Positions 47,439 through 55,972 of a stretch of 64,000 bases of DNA are shown piece after piece. Every line of letters starts with the position of its first letter. Positions within the stretch are counted from its first letter, which is position 1. The notes beneath the pieces were generated by a model. That model saw nothing but the letters and a program-made list of their open reading frames with translations, was not told the DNA's origin and did no database searches. A program made the position numbers and the translations under genes. Source of the DNA: Shimia sp. R10_1 (GTDB lineage Bacteria; Pseudomonadota; Alphaproteobacteria; Rhodobacterales; Rhodobacteraceae); assembly GCF_017744095.1 (NCBI RefSeq), contig NZ_JAGHQX010000001.1, positions 864,906 to 928,905 of the forward strand, in the 5' to 3' direction.

Positions 47439-48692
47439 ATGAGCACCAAACCCCACACTTTGGGCATCGATTTTGGCACCTCAAACTCCGCCGCCGGGCT
47501 GATGGTGGATGGCGCGCCGCACCTCATCACCTTTGAGGCCGGTCAGACCACCCTGCCCACCACCTTCTTCTTTGATTACGACAGCCGCGCCACGCTTCTC
47601 GGTCAGCCCGCCAACGACGCGCTGCTGCAAGGCGAAGAAGGCCGCTTCATGCGCGCCCTCAAACGGGTGCTCGGCACCACGCTCATGCATGAAAAACGCC
47701 AGATCCTGAATGACCGCGTGACGTTTGTCGACATCATCGCCCGCTTCCTGCGCCACATCAAACGCGAGGCCGAAGCCCAGACTGGCCTCACCTTCACCCA
47801 CGCGATCTCTGGCCGTCCGGTGGTGTTTCACGGCAACGACGACCCGCGCGAACAACAGGCCGAAGACGACCTGCGCGCCTGCTACCTCGCCGCCGGGTTT
47901 TCCGAGGTCACCTTCCTGTCTGAACCCGAAGCCGCCGCCATCGCCTGCGGCGCCCATGAGCACACCGGCGAAACCGGTCTGATTGTCGACATCGGCGGTG
48001 GCACCTCTGATTTCTCCGTCTTCCGCACCACAGAGGCTGGCGTCGACATCCTCGCCAACCACGGCATCCGCATCGGCGGCACCGATTTTGACCGCGCGCT
48101 GAGCTTTCACCATGTCATGCCGCTGCTGGGCAAAGGCTCGCCCCTGCGCGACACCTTTGGCAAAGGCACCCTGCCCGCCCCCAACGCCGTCTTCCACGAT
48201 CTCGCCACTTGGGAGAAAATCCCCTTCCTCTACAATGCCCGCACCCGCCGCACGGTCGAGGACATGCTGCGCCAAGCCGAAGAGCCGGAAAAGCTCACCC
48301 GCCTTGAAACCGTCCTGCGCGACGAGCTGGGCCATGAGCTGGCCTTTGATGTGGAGCGCGGCAAAATCGCCGCCAACAACGGCGACACAGACGCACAGAT
48401 CAGCCTGTCAGAGATTGAGCGCGGGCTCAGTCAACCAGTGGACGCCGCGACCCTCACCACCATCCTCACCGATCACGCAGCCCAGCTGCACAAAGCCGCC
48501 GAAGACACGCTGGCGATGGCCAACTGCACCACAGCAGACATCGACCGCGTGATCTATGTGGGCGGCTCCAGCCTGCTGACGGTGGTGTCTGGCACCATGA
48601 AAACCGTTCTACCGAACGCAGAGCACACCTTCGCCGAGGTCTTCACCGCCGTCGCCGACGGGCTGGCCCGGGCCACGGAGCTGCGCGGCTAA
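47439..48692 (+). CDS. Hsp70 family (YegD-like) ATPase
   Basis: A 417-residue actin/Hsp70-like ATPase with the phosphate-1 motif GIDFGTSNS (residues 9-17), the phosphate-2 motif VDIGGGTSDFSVF, and an adenosine motif VIYVGGSSLLTVV near the end. The C-terminal substrate-binding and lid domains of DnaK are absent, as in YegD. The client is unknown. The ATG at 47439 has a CGGAGAG site; an earlier in-frame start at 47418 is less likely. It precedes the candidate ADP-ribosyltransferase gene on the same strand. Confidence 0.9.
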   Translation: MSTKPHTLGIDFGTSNSAAGLMVDGAPHLITFEAGQTTLPTTFFFDYDSRATLLGQPANDALLQGEEGRFMRALKRVLGTTLMHEKRQILNDRVTFVDIIARFLRHIKREAEAQTGLTFTHAISGRPVVFHGNDDPREQQAEDDLRACYLAAGFSEVTFLSEPEAAAIACGAHEHTGETGLIVDIGGGTSDFSVFRTTEAGVDILANHGIRIGGTDFDRALSFHHVMPLLGKGSPLRDTFGKGTLPAPNAVFHDLATWEKIPFLYNARTRRTVEDMLRQAEEPEKLTRLETVLRDELGHELAFDVERGKIAANNGDTDAQISLSEIERGLSQPVDAATLTTILTDHAAQLHKAAEDTLAMANCTTADIDRVIYVGGSSLLTVVSGTMKTVLPNAEHTFAEVFTAVADGLARATELRG

Positions 48693-48776
48693 ACAGCGCC
48701 CCCAGCAACCTCTCAGAAGTGCACACCCGTTCACATAAGCGCTTGACCAAAGCGTCTTGAGATCCAATCTGCTGTC

Positions 48777-49748
48777 ATGTGCAGCACGCCGCCACCACCA
48801 CACCCACCTATCGCAACCCTGTCCGCGCTCTCTATTGGAGCGCGTCTCTGGATGCGCGATCCACGCCGCACACCCGTTCGTGTCACCGCTCTGCGTGAAG
48901 ACATAGCCAGTTTCTGCGTCAAAGTTCTCTGCTATGAGGACACGGGCGCGCAGTGGACTTTCCCGCTTTGGCAAATCGACAATTTCCTCTGCGCCCCCGC
49001 AACACCCAAGCTCCACGACAACCACGTCGCGGCACTGCAAACCGCCAGCGCGCGCCTCAATAAGCCCCTGAGCATTCTGCTGGACCCATCCAAAAGACGT
49101 ACCACTGAACGCCACCTTCAAGCGCTCACCAAAGAGGCGCGCAGTCAGCTCGTTCAGAAAAGCCAAATTCCAAAGATGCCGCTCTCTTTCAAAGAGTATT
49201 CTGCCTTCAAGACCCCCGCCGTCCTCACAGACTGGCTTTCCCAACACGATGCCATATCGCTTGAGGAGGATTTCGCCACCCGCTACGTCAGCAACCCACA
49301 TGCTGGCGAAACCATCAAAGCTCACCGCCTCGCGCTCGCAGAGCTTGGCCTATGCCCCTATGAGGGTCGTGTCCTGCGTGACACCTCTGAGCTGGGCGGC
49401 GACAAGGCTTTGCCGCACCGGATGCGCCATATATTGGTCCGCCTTGCTTTCCTGCGCGCGGCTTTTGCTTTGCTAGGCCACTCCCATGTCACGCTCCACA
49501 GAGCGATCTACTCAGACAGCCCCCTCACCGCACCACGCAACGCAGGCTTTGTCTCCGCCACGTTCAGTCATTCTGTCGCCCAGCGCTTTCTGAACGACGG
49601 CGCAACCAAAGCGCACCGCGCCCTCCTGACACAGCAGGTCCCCGTCCACCGGCTGTTCATGACCCATCTGGAAACCTCGCAAATGCGCGCGCCTTATGAT
49701 GAGGCAGAGGCACTGTTGCTCTGCGATCCAGCCGCGCATATTTTCTGA
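48777..49748 (+). CDS. unknown protein with ADP-ribosyltransferase-like C-terminal region
   Basis: A 323-residue protein with no signal peptide. The first 180 residues have no recognised domain. The last 90 residues look like an R-S-E class ADP-ribosyltransferase: an Arg on a predicted strand (TLHRAIYSD, R242), a serine in the pattern GFVSATFSHSVAQRFL (S260), and a late strand PYDEAEALLL giving the E-x-E motif at E309 and E311. This is the order and spacing of arginine-type enzymes that use NAD. I cannot test it by search. It lies 84 bases downstream of the Hsp70-like gene. A cell-targeted toxin or a host-protein modifier are both possible. Confidence 0.6.
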   Translation: MCSTPPPPHPPIATLSALSIGARLWMRDPRRTPVRVTALREDIASFCVKVLCYEDTGAQWTFPLWQIDNFLCAPATPKLHDNHVAALQTASARLNKPLSILLDPSKRRTTERHLQALTKEARSQLVQKSQIPKMPLSFKEYSAFKTPAVLTDWLSQHDAISLEEDFATRYVSNPHAGETIKAHRLALAELGLCPYEGRVLRDTSELGGDKALPHRMRHILVRLAFLRAAFALLGHSHVTLHRAIYSDSPLTAPRNAGFVSATFSHSVAQRFLNDGATKAHRALLTQQVPVHRLFMTHLETSQMRAPYDEAEALLLCDPAAHIF

Positions 49749-50057
49749 CACGTCATGTGATTTGTAGCACCGAAAAACACATCAACATCCCAAAAGCATC
49801 CTCGAAATGGCGCCTATCCCGGTCAGACAACTGGACGCCTCCCCAACATTTCCTCTTGCCCAAAATATCCCGGGGGTATGGGGGCTGGCCCCCATCCATT
49901 CCAGCCCTGCGCAAAAATAAAAACCACGCAAACCCACCGTGCGCACCACGCATGCAACAAAAACAGCGCGACTCACCACCGTGCGCTGCCTCACATGCCC
50001 GAAAATTGCACCTCCGCAATACCGTCGCGATACAGACGCAATACAGACGTTGTGTTT
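49749..50057. other. intergenic region with a GC-rich palindromic element
   Basis: About 309 bases between two convergent genes. It contains a hairpin ATGGGGG-CTGG-CCCCCAT (49878-49895) preceded by ATATCCCGGGGGTAT, a kind of element I have seen repeated in Rhodobacterales intergenic DNA. It may end both transcripts. No coding frame is convincing. Confidence 0.5.
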
Positions 50058-51287
50058 TCAGACCTTTTCCTGCGTGTACTGACGCAACTCCTTGCGCGCC
50101 ACCTGACGGCGATGCACCGCGTCCGGCCCGTCTGCTAGACGCAACGTACGCACATGTGTCCAGGCCTGCGCCAGCGGCGTGTCCTGCGAAATCCCGGTGC
50201 CGCCAAACATCTGCACCGCTTCGTCGATCACCTTCAGCGCCACATTTGGCGCCACCACTTTGATCTGGCTGATCCAGGGCGCGGCGGCCCGCGCATCGCC
50301 CTGATCCATCATCCAGGCGGTCTTCAGACACAGGAGCCGCGCCTGCTCGATCTCCATGCGGCATTCGGCGATGATGTCATAATTGGCCCCCAGATGCGCC
50401 AGCGGCTTGCCAAAGGCTTCCCGAGCCAGCGCCCGCTTGCACATGCGCTCCAGCGCCGCCTCAGCCTGCCCAATCGCGCGCATGCAATGGTGGATGCGCC
50501 CCGGCCCAAGCCGCCCCTGGGCAATCTCAAATCCGCGCCCTTCTCCGAGCAGCAGGTTCTCTGCAGGCACACGCACATTGGTGAACTTGATGTGCATATG
50601 GCCATGTGGTGCATCGTCCTGCCCATAAACCATCATGGGGCGCAGAATCTCGATGCCTTCTGTGCCTGCCGGCACCACAATCATGGATTGGCGTTTGTGA
50701 ACCGGCAGCTCCTCTCCACCGGTTTTGACCATCACGATATAAACTTTGCAGCGCGGATCCCCAGCCCCAGAAGCCCAATATTTCTCGCCATTTAGCACAT
50801 AGTCATCCCCATCTCTCACACAGGACATGGACACGTTGGTCGCGTCCGAGCTCGCCACATCCGGCTCTGTCATCAGGTAGGCAGACCGGATCTCACCATT
50901 GAGCAGCGGCTTCAGCCAGCGCGCCTTCATCGCCTCTGTGCCGTAGCGCTCAAACACTTCCATGTTGCCGGTATCCGGGGCTGAGCAATTGAACACCTCC
51001 GCGCCCAAGGGCGTCTTGCCCATCTCTTCGGCAAAGAAGGCATATTCCACGGTGGACAGGCCAAAACCTTTGTCTGAATCCGTCAGCCAGAAATTCCAGA
51101 GCCCTCGATCTTTGGCTTTGGCTTTCAGCCCCTCCAGAATCTCTGCCTGCCGCGCGGTGTAGGTCCAACGATCCTCTTTGGCGATCTCTGCGTGATAGGC
51201 ATCTTCCAGAGGCATGATTTCGTCCTGAATCATCTCCTTCACCTGCGCCAGCAAGGCCTCATTTTCCGGCCGCATTCCCAAAAACAT
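50058..51287 (-). CDS. acyl-CoA dehydrogenase
   Basis: A 409-residue flavoprotein dehydrogenase. The FAD-binding middle domain has [16 protein letters not shown], and the C-terminal domain carries [18 protein letters not shown] and [15 protein letters not shown]. The usual catalytic Glu of short/medium-chain enzymes is replaced by the aspartate in ADGPD, as in the ACAD10/11-like group. It oxidises acyl-CoA to enoyl-CoA; chain length is not predictable. The ATG has an AGGAGGG site eight bases upstream. Confidence 0.9.
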   Translation of the reverse strand: MFLGMRPENEALLAQVKEMIQDEIMPLEDAYHAEIAKEDRWTYTARQAEILEGLKAKAKDRGLWNFWLTDSDKGFGLSTVEYAFFAEEMGKTPLGAEVFNCSAPDTGNMEVFERYGTEAMKARWLKPLLNGEIRSAYLMTEPDVASSDATNVSMSCVRDGDDYVLNGEKYWASGAGDPRCKVYIVMVKTGGEELPVHKRQSMIVVPAGTEGIEILRPMMVYGQDDAPHGHMHIKFTNVRVPAENLLLGEGRGFEIAQGRLGPGRIHHCMRAIGQAEAALERMCKRALAREAFGKPLAHLGANYDIIAECRMEIEQARLLCLKTAWMMDQGDARAAAPWISQIKVVAPNVALKVIDEAVQMFGGTGISQDTPLAQAWTHVRTLRLADGPDAVHRRQVARKELRQYTQEKV

Positions 51288-51510
51288 CGCCGTCCCTCCT
51301 CTTTTCCACGTTGCCCCACCATGTCGCCCCGGCCCGCCCTTTGTCCACGACGGGCTGTGCGAAATGACGCGAGGTCTTCAAAAACCCTGTGTTTAAAGGG
51401 GGTAAATATTTCGGAGAAAATTTTTTGTTCTGAGAGGCATTTTTTTCGCCAAAAAACGCATTTCAGGTCTTGCACCTCTCAGCCGCTCTGAGTAAATACC
51501 GCCTCACAGT

Positions 51511-51585
51511 TGGGGTGTAGCCAAGTGGTAAGGCACCGGTTTTTGGTACCGCGCACCGTAGGTTCGAATCCTACCACCCCAGCCA
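51511..51585 (+). tRNA. tRNA-Gln (anticodon TTG)
   Basis: A 75-base gene including the encoded CCA (51583-51585). Acceptor stem TGGGGTG / CACCCCA, anticodon loop TTTTGGT with anticodon TTG at 51543-51545, T arm GTAGG-TTCGAAT-CCTAC. The anticodon stem has one mismatch, C51536 opposite C51552 (positions 27 and 43). Downstream begins a block of genes unlike the neighbours. Confidence 0.95.
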
Positions 51586-51791
51586 TTTTTCATTCAGATC
51601 CAAATGCTTAGTTGACAGAGCTCGGAATGTGTCGTCACCGTTTCGTGGTTGCAACTCAGCAAGGCCCAAGTCGATAAATGCTCGATTGAGACTGCTATGG
51701 CCTCCCTAAAACACGATTGAAACTGGCTTTAGCGCTCCTTTTTCACCGCTACACCGCATGCTGGTTCGCAAACCAGCTTTGCGGCGCGCAA

Positions 51792-52781
51792 TCAGAACTT
51801 TTTGCTGCTCGAGAGACGACTAACGGTTTCCAAAGTCATGAAATGTGGGGACGTTTTCGGATCTATACCCAGCGCAAAATGGCTGTTCACCAACCCAGAA
51901 ATTCTCGCATCTACAATCGCCACTCTGGCCAAATTTTCGCGAATTGCAGCGCCAACCTCTTCAGAGCCAGCACCGTGATGCAGGGCCATAGCCCCGACAA
52001 GGACACTCAAAGCTTGCGCAGAAACCGCTTGGCTTGTCAGTTGTGTGCGCACCAGCCAGTCCACAGCAGCGCGTCCTTCATACTCCATCAAGGCAATCGC
52101 ATATGCACCAAGCATCGGCCCATCGCTTCGCGCATTCGCGCGCACGCCCTCTTCTAGAAAAGCCCGCAACCCCACCTCCTCGCTGAGACCAAGTAGCAGA
52201 ACACGCACGGGTTTTAGGTTGGTCTCTCCAACCACGTGGATGCGACTTAAGATGCGTTTGGTGTCAACCTGCAAAGCCAACTCACGAAATGTGCTGTAGT
52301 CCAACAGATCCAATTCGCCCAAAGCCAAGTTGTGAAGCTCGGAGTTCTCCTCGTCCAGAAGCGCCGCAAAAAATGCGGCACGTCCGGCTGTGTCACCCTC
52401 CTTCCAGTCAACGAGATGTGCAAGAATCTGGCGAAGAACCCGGTGCATGTCATGATCCACATTGACCAAGCGCACCCACGCGCCGGTTTGGGAATCTTTG
52501 GCGAACAAAACACGTGCCTCAGGTGATTTCTTAAAAAATGCACGTGTTTTGCTGTCAACCATATGTGGAATCACCGCTTCTTCAGCGGCACCACTCAAGA
52601 CCCTCACATCGGTAAAGCGAAATGGCGTTTCAGCATGCGATCTGGCAAGCACAATCGAGGAGCTCGACATCAACCGCTCAACCATCGTTGGGATCGGAGT
52701 GTATCCATGAAACGCGCAAGACAGAACTGGCGCCGCAGCCATTGCGGCAATGAAAGTGATGACAACAAGGTGCCGAACCAT
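51792..52781 (-). CDS. secreted protein of unknown function, 329 aa
   Basis: A 329-residue exported protein with a signal peptide (about residues 1-22, ending LSCAF). The mature part is mostly helical with repeated segments (for example GRAAFFAALLDEENSELHNL, then VRVLLLGLSEEVGLRAFLEEG and GAYAIALMEYEGRAAVDWLV), which suggests HEAT-like repeats, not confirmed. It is divergent from the DUF3604 gene, with a palindrome between them. The family is not one I recognise. Confidence 0.7.
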   Translation of the reverse strand: MVRHLVVITFIAAMAAAPVLSCAFHGYTPIPTMVERLMSSSSIVLARSHAETPFRFTDVRVLSGAAEEAVIPHMVDSKTRAFFKKSPEARVLFAKDSQTGAWVRLVNVDHDMHRVLRQILAHLVDWKEGDTAGRAAFFAALLDEENSELHNLALGELDLLDYSTFRELALQVDTKRILSRIHVVGETNLKPVRVLLLGLSEEVGLRAFLEEGVRANARSDGPMLGAYAIALMEYEGRAAVDWLVRTQLTSQAVSAQALSVLVGAMALHHGAGSEEVGAAIRENLARVAIVDARISGLVNSHFALGIDPKTSPHFMTLETVSRLSSSKKF

Positions 52782-52883
52782 GGTGACAACCTACCTGGAT
52801 ATCTGACCTGAAAGTGCGCCTTCTGCGTTTCATAGGACGGCAAGAAGGACGCTCTGTCGAGAGTTTTGTGCATGATCTCAAAG

Positions 52884-52898
52884 TGTTATCATATAACA
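52884..52898. promoter_or_regulatory. operator-like palindrome in a divergent gap
   Basis: A perfect 6-bp inverted repeat TGTTAT-CAT-ATAACA in the 220-base region between the unknown secreted protein and the DUF3604 gene. The form resembles a repressor site; which regulator would bind it is unknown. Confidence 0.4.
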
Positions 52899-53001
52899 AT
52901 TTCGCAAAAATTCACTGACATTTCCTTGTCTCATGTTAGCGTAACGAAGCGCAGAGGTATTTGAGCGCGCTATTTTCAGGCACTATTTTAGGGAGACGAC
53001 T

Positions 53002-54927
53002 ATGAAACAGCTGATTACATTACTGCTTTCCACCTCTTTCCTAGCATCGCCTGCGTTGGCAGATGGTGGCTCTGCGGATCCAAAGAAATTCGACACACTA
53101 TATCCGGGAAAAACCTTTTCTCCCTATGCTAAGCGCTCCTTCCCCAGCAACGTGTATTGGGGCGACACGCACCTGCATACAGGCATGTCCCTTGATGCAG
53201 GCTTGTTTGGAAACACGCTGGGCCCAGAAGATGCTTGGAAGCTCGCCAAGGGCGAAGAAATCACATCCTCCACTGGATTGCCTGTCAAGCTTGGGCGCCC
53301 ACTCGACTGGATGGTGCTCACAGATCACACTGATCTGATGGGGTTTGCGATTGATCTGCAAGCAGGTGCGCCGAACGTTCTGGCTAACGAAAAAGGCGCA
53401 GAATGGTATGCGGGATTCGTCGCAGGCGGCGCCGCAGCAGGTGAAGCCGCTGTTGATTTGATCACAAACTTCACGCAAGGCACCCTCCCCGAGGAATTTT
53501 TAGAGTCCTACAGTACCGGGGCCCAAGCCTACGATGGCGTCTGGGAACGCATTATTGATGCAGCAGAAGACGCAAACGAGCCAGGGCATTTTTCGGCATT
53601 CATTGGCTTTGAGTGGACCTCCGTGCCTAAAGGGTTCAACTTACATAGGAATGTGATGCTGCGCGACGGTGCCACAAACGCTTTGCAGGTATCGCCACCA
53701 GTCACGGCTCCGCCGTATGGAGACACCGATCCGTTTCATCTTTGGAAATGGCTGGAAAACTATGAAGAGCGCACAGGCGGCACCGCGATGGCTTTCGCGC
53801 ACAATGGAAACTTATCCAACGGCTGGATGTTCCCGATCGAAGACACCTATCACGGCGGCAAGGTCGACGAGGAATATGTTCGGTTGCGGGCGCGCTGGGA
53901 GCCGCACTATGAGATTACGCAAATCAAGGGCGACGGGGAGGCACATCCCTACCTTTCACCCGACGACGAGTTCGCGGATTATGAAAACTGGGATGTGGGC
54001 AATCTCGACATAACGGAATTGAAGACGGAAGATATGCTCGCTGGGGAGTATGGTCGAGAGGCGCTCAAACGTGGACTGCTCCTGGAAGAGAAGTTTGGGA
54101 TAAATCCTTATAAATTCGGCCTTGGAGGGGCCACCGACAGTCACACCGCTCTCGCGACTGCGGAGGAGGAAAACTTCTTTGGCAAATCGACGAGTGTTGA
54201 ACCAAGCGACAGCCGCATGACGCACCCATTCGTAAAATCTGAACTTGGCGTCATTGAAGGCTATCAGCTGCTTGCGGCGGGCTATACGGGGGTTTGGGCC
54301 AAAGAAAATACGCGCCGCGCAATTTTTGATGCCATGGCGCGGAAAGAAACCTATGCCACGACCGGGCCTCGTATGACCGTGCGTTTTTTTGGCGGGTGGC
54401 AGTTCTCCGAAGATGATCTGCGTACGCGCACGCCAGCCTTTGTCGGCTATGAAAAAGGGGTCCCCATGGGGGGTGATATGGGCCAACAGACATCAGAAGC
54501 ACCGAACTTCATGATCCTGGCCGTACGGGATCCGATCGGCGCCAACTTAGATCGCGTACAAGTTGTAAAGGGATGGCTCGCGACCGATGGATCGCTGAAT
54601 GAAAAAGTCTATGACGTTGCTTGGTCCGGCGACAGAGAGCAAGACGCAAACGGCAAACTGCCCGCCGTAGGCAACACGGTTGATCTGGAGGCCGCCAGTT
54701 GGGCCAACACCATCGGCGCTTCAGAATTGGCCACAATTTGGACGGATCCAGATTTCGATCCGGCTGAGCGCGCGTTTTACTACGTTCGCGTGCTGGAAAT
54801 CCCCACTCCGCGCTGGGTCGTCTACGATAAGGTTCGGTTCGGCGTGAACATTCCAGAAGGCTCCGAACTGATCGGCCAAGAACGCGCGTATACCTCCCCT
54901 ATCTGGTACACGCCGCAAGAAAATTGA
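53002..54927 (+). CDS. exported DUF3604 domain protein
   Basis: A 641-residue exported protein with a signal peptide ending ALADG (about residue 21). The DUF3604 pattern resembles PHP/amidohydrolase metal sites: [39 protein letters not shown] and [12 protein letters not shown] provide several His/Asp residues. The enzymatic activity is not defined for this family. The ATG follows a GGGAGA site. A 9-bp terminator follows the stop. Confidence 0.87.
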   Translation: MKQLITLLLSTSFLASPALADGGSADPKKFDTLYPGKTFSPYAKRSFPSNVYWGDTHLHTGMSLDAGLFGNTLGPEDAWKLAKGEEITSSTGLPVKLGRPLDWMVLTDHTDLMGFAIDLQAGAPNVLANEKGAEWYAGFVAGGAAAGEAAVDLITNFTQGTLPEEFLESYSTGAQAYDGVWERIIDAAEDANEPGHFSAFIGFEWTSVPKGFNLHRNVMLRDGATNALQVSPPVTAPPYGDTDPFHLWKWLENYEERTGGTAMAFAHNGNLSNGWMFPIEDTYHGGKVDEEYVRLRARWEPHYEITQIKGDGEAHPYLSPDDEFADYENWDVGNLDITELKTEDMLAGEYGREALKRGLLLEEKFGINPYKFGLGGATDSHTALATAEEENFFGKSTSVEPSDSRMTHPFVKSELGVIEGYQLLAAGYTGVWAKENTRRAIFDAMARKETYATTGPRMTVRFFGGWQFSEDDLRTRTPAFVGYEKGVPMGGDMGQQTSEAPNFMILAVRDPIGANLDRVQVVKGWLATDGSLNEKVYDVAWSGDREQDANGKLPAVGNTVDLEAASWANTIGASELATIWTDPDFDPAERAFYYVRVLEIPTPRWVVYDKVRFGVNIPEGSELIGQERAYTSPIWYTPQEN

Positions 54928-54941
54928 TACGCACGTTGTGC

Positions 54942-54968
54942 AGGCGGCAACACGTGATTGCCGCCTTT
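54942..54968 (+). terminator. terminator after the DUF3604 gene
   Basis: A perfect 9-bp stem AGGCGGCAA / TTGCCGCCT with a seven-base loop and a short TTT tail, 14 bases after the stop. Confidence 0.75.
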
Positions 54969-55317
54969 CACACGCAGCTCGTCTTGGCACTCTCAGATTA
55001 CTTACACAGTTGGTGGCCTTTAGTCACCTGATGCGGCGCTTAAGTCCCAGTGGAGCTTAAGGACGCGCCAGTAACTTCTCATTCTTTTATGAAATCTTCT
55101 AAAGGTTTGGCGCCGTCGTTCGTTGTCTAGATAGAAGACATGAACGCAACCGCATACGAGCAACAATTTGGTGGGTGAGAGATCTAGCGCAGTCGATATA
55201 GCAGCGACTGATGCAATGGCTTGAAAGGCACGGATGGCAGCTACGGTCGCGCGCTCCCACGAAATCTTGGAATTGCTGTTCGGCGGTGGTGCTCCAATCA
55301 ATCGAGGGACCTTTTCG
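54969..55317. other. intergenic region before the 190-residue protein
   Basis: About 350 bases of non-coding sequence. An open frame on the minus strand exists here, but its composition does not look like protein. It presumably carries the promoter of the following gene. Confidence 0.45.
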
Positions 55318-55890
55318 ATGCTCACTAGAACTCTGACCACCCTACTAACAGCGATTTTTGCGCCAATCACCGTCGCGGCTCAGGAGGCCACAACACCAGT
55401 GCACGCGCCGCAACACATTGCGACAGATACCGTTACGCTGGACTTTGCGGCCATGCCTGAGAATTTGAAGCTGGTCTACGCCGACGAAAATGGAGGCTGG
55501 ATTGAAGTCTTTAAAGGCAAGTCAGGCGATCGCTACCTTATGGAGCGACAGTTTCCCGATGGTACATTAGACTATCTTGGCTACTACAATATCGATGGTC
55601 ATTTGATCGCCCGCCATTATAGCTCTGGCAACATACGTACTTTTTCGCCGCACCATTGTGAACGCGTTGTTGGGGAGTGTCGTTTTAACTTTTGGAACAC
55701 AGAAGGATCTGAAGGCACGTTGCACGTGCTCACGGAGCGTGATGACGACACATATATCACGGCTTTCTGGGAACTGGATTTCGCCAAGACATACCTGAGT
55801 TTTGTACCAGGCGAATATAATATCGCTCAATCCGGGATAAGCCCCCGCGGCATCGCCTTTGAACTTGTTGAAATGAGTGTTCAACACTAG
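55318..55890 (+). CDS. secreted protein of unknown function, 190 aa
   Basis: A 190-residue protein with a signal peptide (MLTRTLTTLLTAIFAPITVAAQ, cleavage near residue 22). The mature part appears beta-rich with aromatic residues (for example GWIEVFKGKSGDRYLMERQFPDG and YITAFWELDFAKTYLSFVPG) and two cysteines (HHCERVVGECRF) that may pair. I recognise no family. The frame opens at 55234, but the ATG at 55318 has GAGGGA upstream and begins the signal. It converges with the M1 peptidase gene, with a shared terminator between. Confidence 0.7.
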   Translation: MLTRTLTTLLTAIFAPITVAAQEATTPVHAPQHIATDTVTLDFAAMPENLKLVYADENGGWIEVFKGKSGDRYLMERQFPDGTLDYLGYYNIDGHLIARHYSSGNIRTFSPHHCERVVGECRFNFWNTEGSEGTLHVLTERDDDTYITAFWELDFAKTYLSFVPGEYNIAQSGISPRGIAFELVEMSVQH

Positions 55891-55925
55891 CCGCATTTGC
55901 GACCGTTGTAAGCGTCCCTAGGAAA

Positions 55926-55957
55926 AACGAGGACAGAATGCCTGTCCTCGTTGGTTT
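55926..55957. terminator. bidirectional terminator
   Basis: An 11-bp stem AACGAGGACAG / CTGTCCTCGTT with a five-base loop; T-runs lie on the minus side (TTTTT) and weakly on the plus side (GGTTTT). It separates the two convergent genes. Confidence 0.82.
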
Positions 55958-55972
55958 TCACTGAATTCCAAA

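Noticed and set aside
55020..55370. 116-codon minus-strand frame
   Set aside because: No ribosome-binding site, no domain, basic and irregular composition; overlaps the start of a better gene on the plus strand.
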